DNA of 64,000 nt from Pegea sp. RAD2-039 (Eukaryota; Chordata; Thaliacea; Salpida; Salpidae). This document shows positions 63,067 to 64,000 of this stretch, piece by piece. Each line of letters starts with the position of its first letter. The first letter of the stretch is position 1. The notes under the pieces were generated by a model, which worked only from the letters and a program-made list of their open reading frames with translations, made no database searches and was not told the DNA's origin. Position numbers and translations under genes: made by a program. The stretch lies in NCBI GenBank assembly GCA_034620365.1, contig JAQGEQ010000080.1, positions 372,001 through 436,000 of the forward strand. Direction: 5' to 3'.

Positions 63067-64000
63067 CTGAAAAAAAGTATAGAAATGTCAGATCATCAGC
63101 AATATTTATTTTGTGCAAAACGTAAATATCTATAAAACAAGCTCGCATAAATTGATAAACATCTTTATATTAGCTGCTAGTAACAAAAAAAATCGATTAC
63201 TTAAAATAACAATCAACAGTCTTAACCTATCCTAGATTGATGCTTTTATATCTAGATCAAGATAATCAAATACAACTCGGTAACTAAAATGGCTTCTGAA
63301 AACTATATAGTGTTTCTAATTACTAATATCGAAAAATTATACATTTTTCGCTATTTTTTAAAAAATTAAGTTAAAAACATACTAAAACCTTGAATATTAG
63401 TTAATAATCTAAATTTTGTAAGATATATATTAAGTGAAAGAATTAATATGAATAAATATATAGTTGTTTGAATAATTCTAAAACTAGTGCAAATAAAAGT
63501 TAGTCTTTAAATTATTCTGTTCGAAAAAAAGCTCATTATATGGTTTTTATCAACACTTTGTGAAACAAAAACAGTTTGCTAACTAAAAACAAAGGTTAGT
63601 AATTGGACATGCTAATTTTCATTTGATGTTTACTGGATTTTACTTAAAAACTGGTAATACGCATATATCTTGAAATTTAGTTTCCAGATTTTTCACAGTG
63701 ATACGGAATGTGACAGTGATGTAGAAGGCAGTGTTGTAGAATTAAGTTTTGCTTAACTTTGTCCATCCTTGAGAGAAATTTAGAACAATAATATATTTCA
63801 AATATTTTCAGATGAAAATGTTCAAGTTTTATTAGGCTTACATTTGAAAATTTTCTTTTACCGTGTAATAAAATCAAATTATAGAAATAATTAAAACTAA
63901 ATGTATACAGCCTTAATTTTGCACTCTAAAATAAATTTGTTATACAAATGCCTAGTCTGAAACAAGGGAATCCTTAGTATGGCATATTTTGGCTTACAGC
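63067..64000. other. AT-rich sequence, no gene seen
   Basis: No coding exon or repeat could be supported. A 66-codon minus-strand frame at 63677-63877 lacks any supporting signal. Confidence 0.45.

Noticed and set aside
1-64000. CRISPR arrays, operons, ribosome-binding sites or other prokaryotic features
   Set aside because: The genes are intron-containing and animal-like. The minisatellites lack the repeat-spacer structure of CRISPR arrays.

Overview
This window looks like nuclear DNA of an invertebrate animal. It is very AT-rich (I estimate about three quarters A+T). Its genes are split by canonical GT-AG introns, many only 49-190 bases long. It carries a decayed non-LTR retrotransposon, a tRNA-derived SINE and animal-type proteins (AMBRA1-like, SKP1-like). 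Nothing bacterial, viral or organellar was seen. The species cannot be named. High AT, short introns and possible spliced-leader addition fit lineages such as rotifers, flatworms or some cnidarians, but that is inference.

Layout, left to right. A six-exon C2H2 zinc-finger/AT-hook gene lies at 1867-5011 (+). A long gene-poor AT-rich stretch follows, with a hairpin and a small CRE-containing island near 8.15 kb. A three-exon SKP1-like gene lies at 12370-13487 (+), and a five-exon gene for a small acidic/lysine-rich protein at 16965-18217 (-). A degenerate LINE with endonuclease, reverse transcriptase and C-terminal remnants spans about 19.3-21.36 kb (+). A fifteen-exon AMBRA1-like WD40 gene lies at 21869-25070 (-). 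A second LINE 3' end is at about 26.99-27.6 kb, and a three-exon four-helix membrane protein gene at 29793-30498 (+). A candidate two-exon small gene (26167-29153) is weakly supported.

From about 32.15 to 57.44 kb the window is one tandem array of units of about 4.36 kb. Each unit contains a 28-bp minisatellite and an adjacent 14-bp minisatellite. The central copies are nearly identical and the outer copies are diverged and truncated. One unit carries an extra 787-bp internal duplication. The last partial copy holds a SINE whose 3' tail resembles the LINE 3' end, and the uninterrupted site survives in the neighbouring unit. The right flank (57.4-64 kb) has two intron-free genes on the minus strand (169 and 110 aa) that I do not recognise.

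The genes do not form an obvious pathway. SKP1 (CUL1 ligases) and AMBRA1 (CUL4-DDB1 ligase, autophagy) are both ubiquitin-ligase adaptors, but adjacency here need not mean anything. The most general signal is that all seven confidently called genes have a pyrimidine-rich splice acceptor 13-48 bases upstream of the start codon. This fits spliced-leader trans-splicing or, alternatively, 5'UTR introns. Exon boundaries were read by eye from splice signals and reading-frame continuity and have no transcript support.
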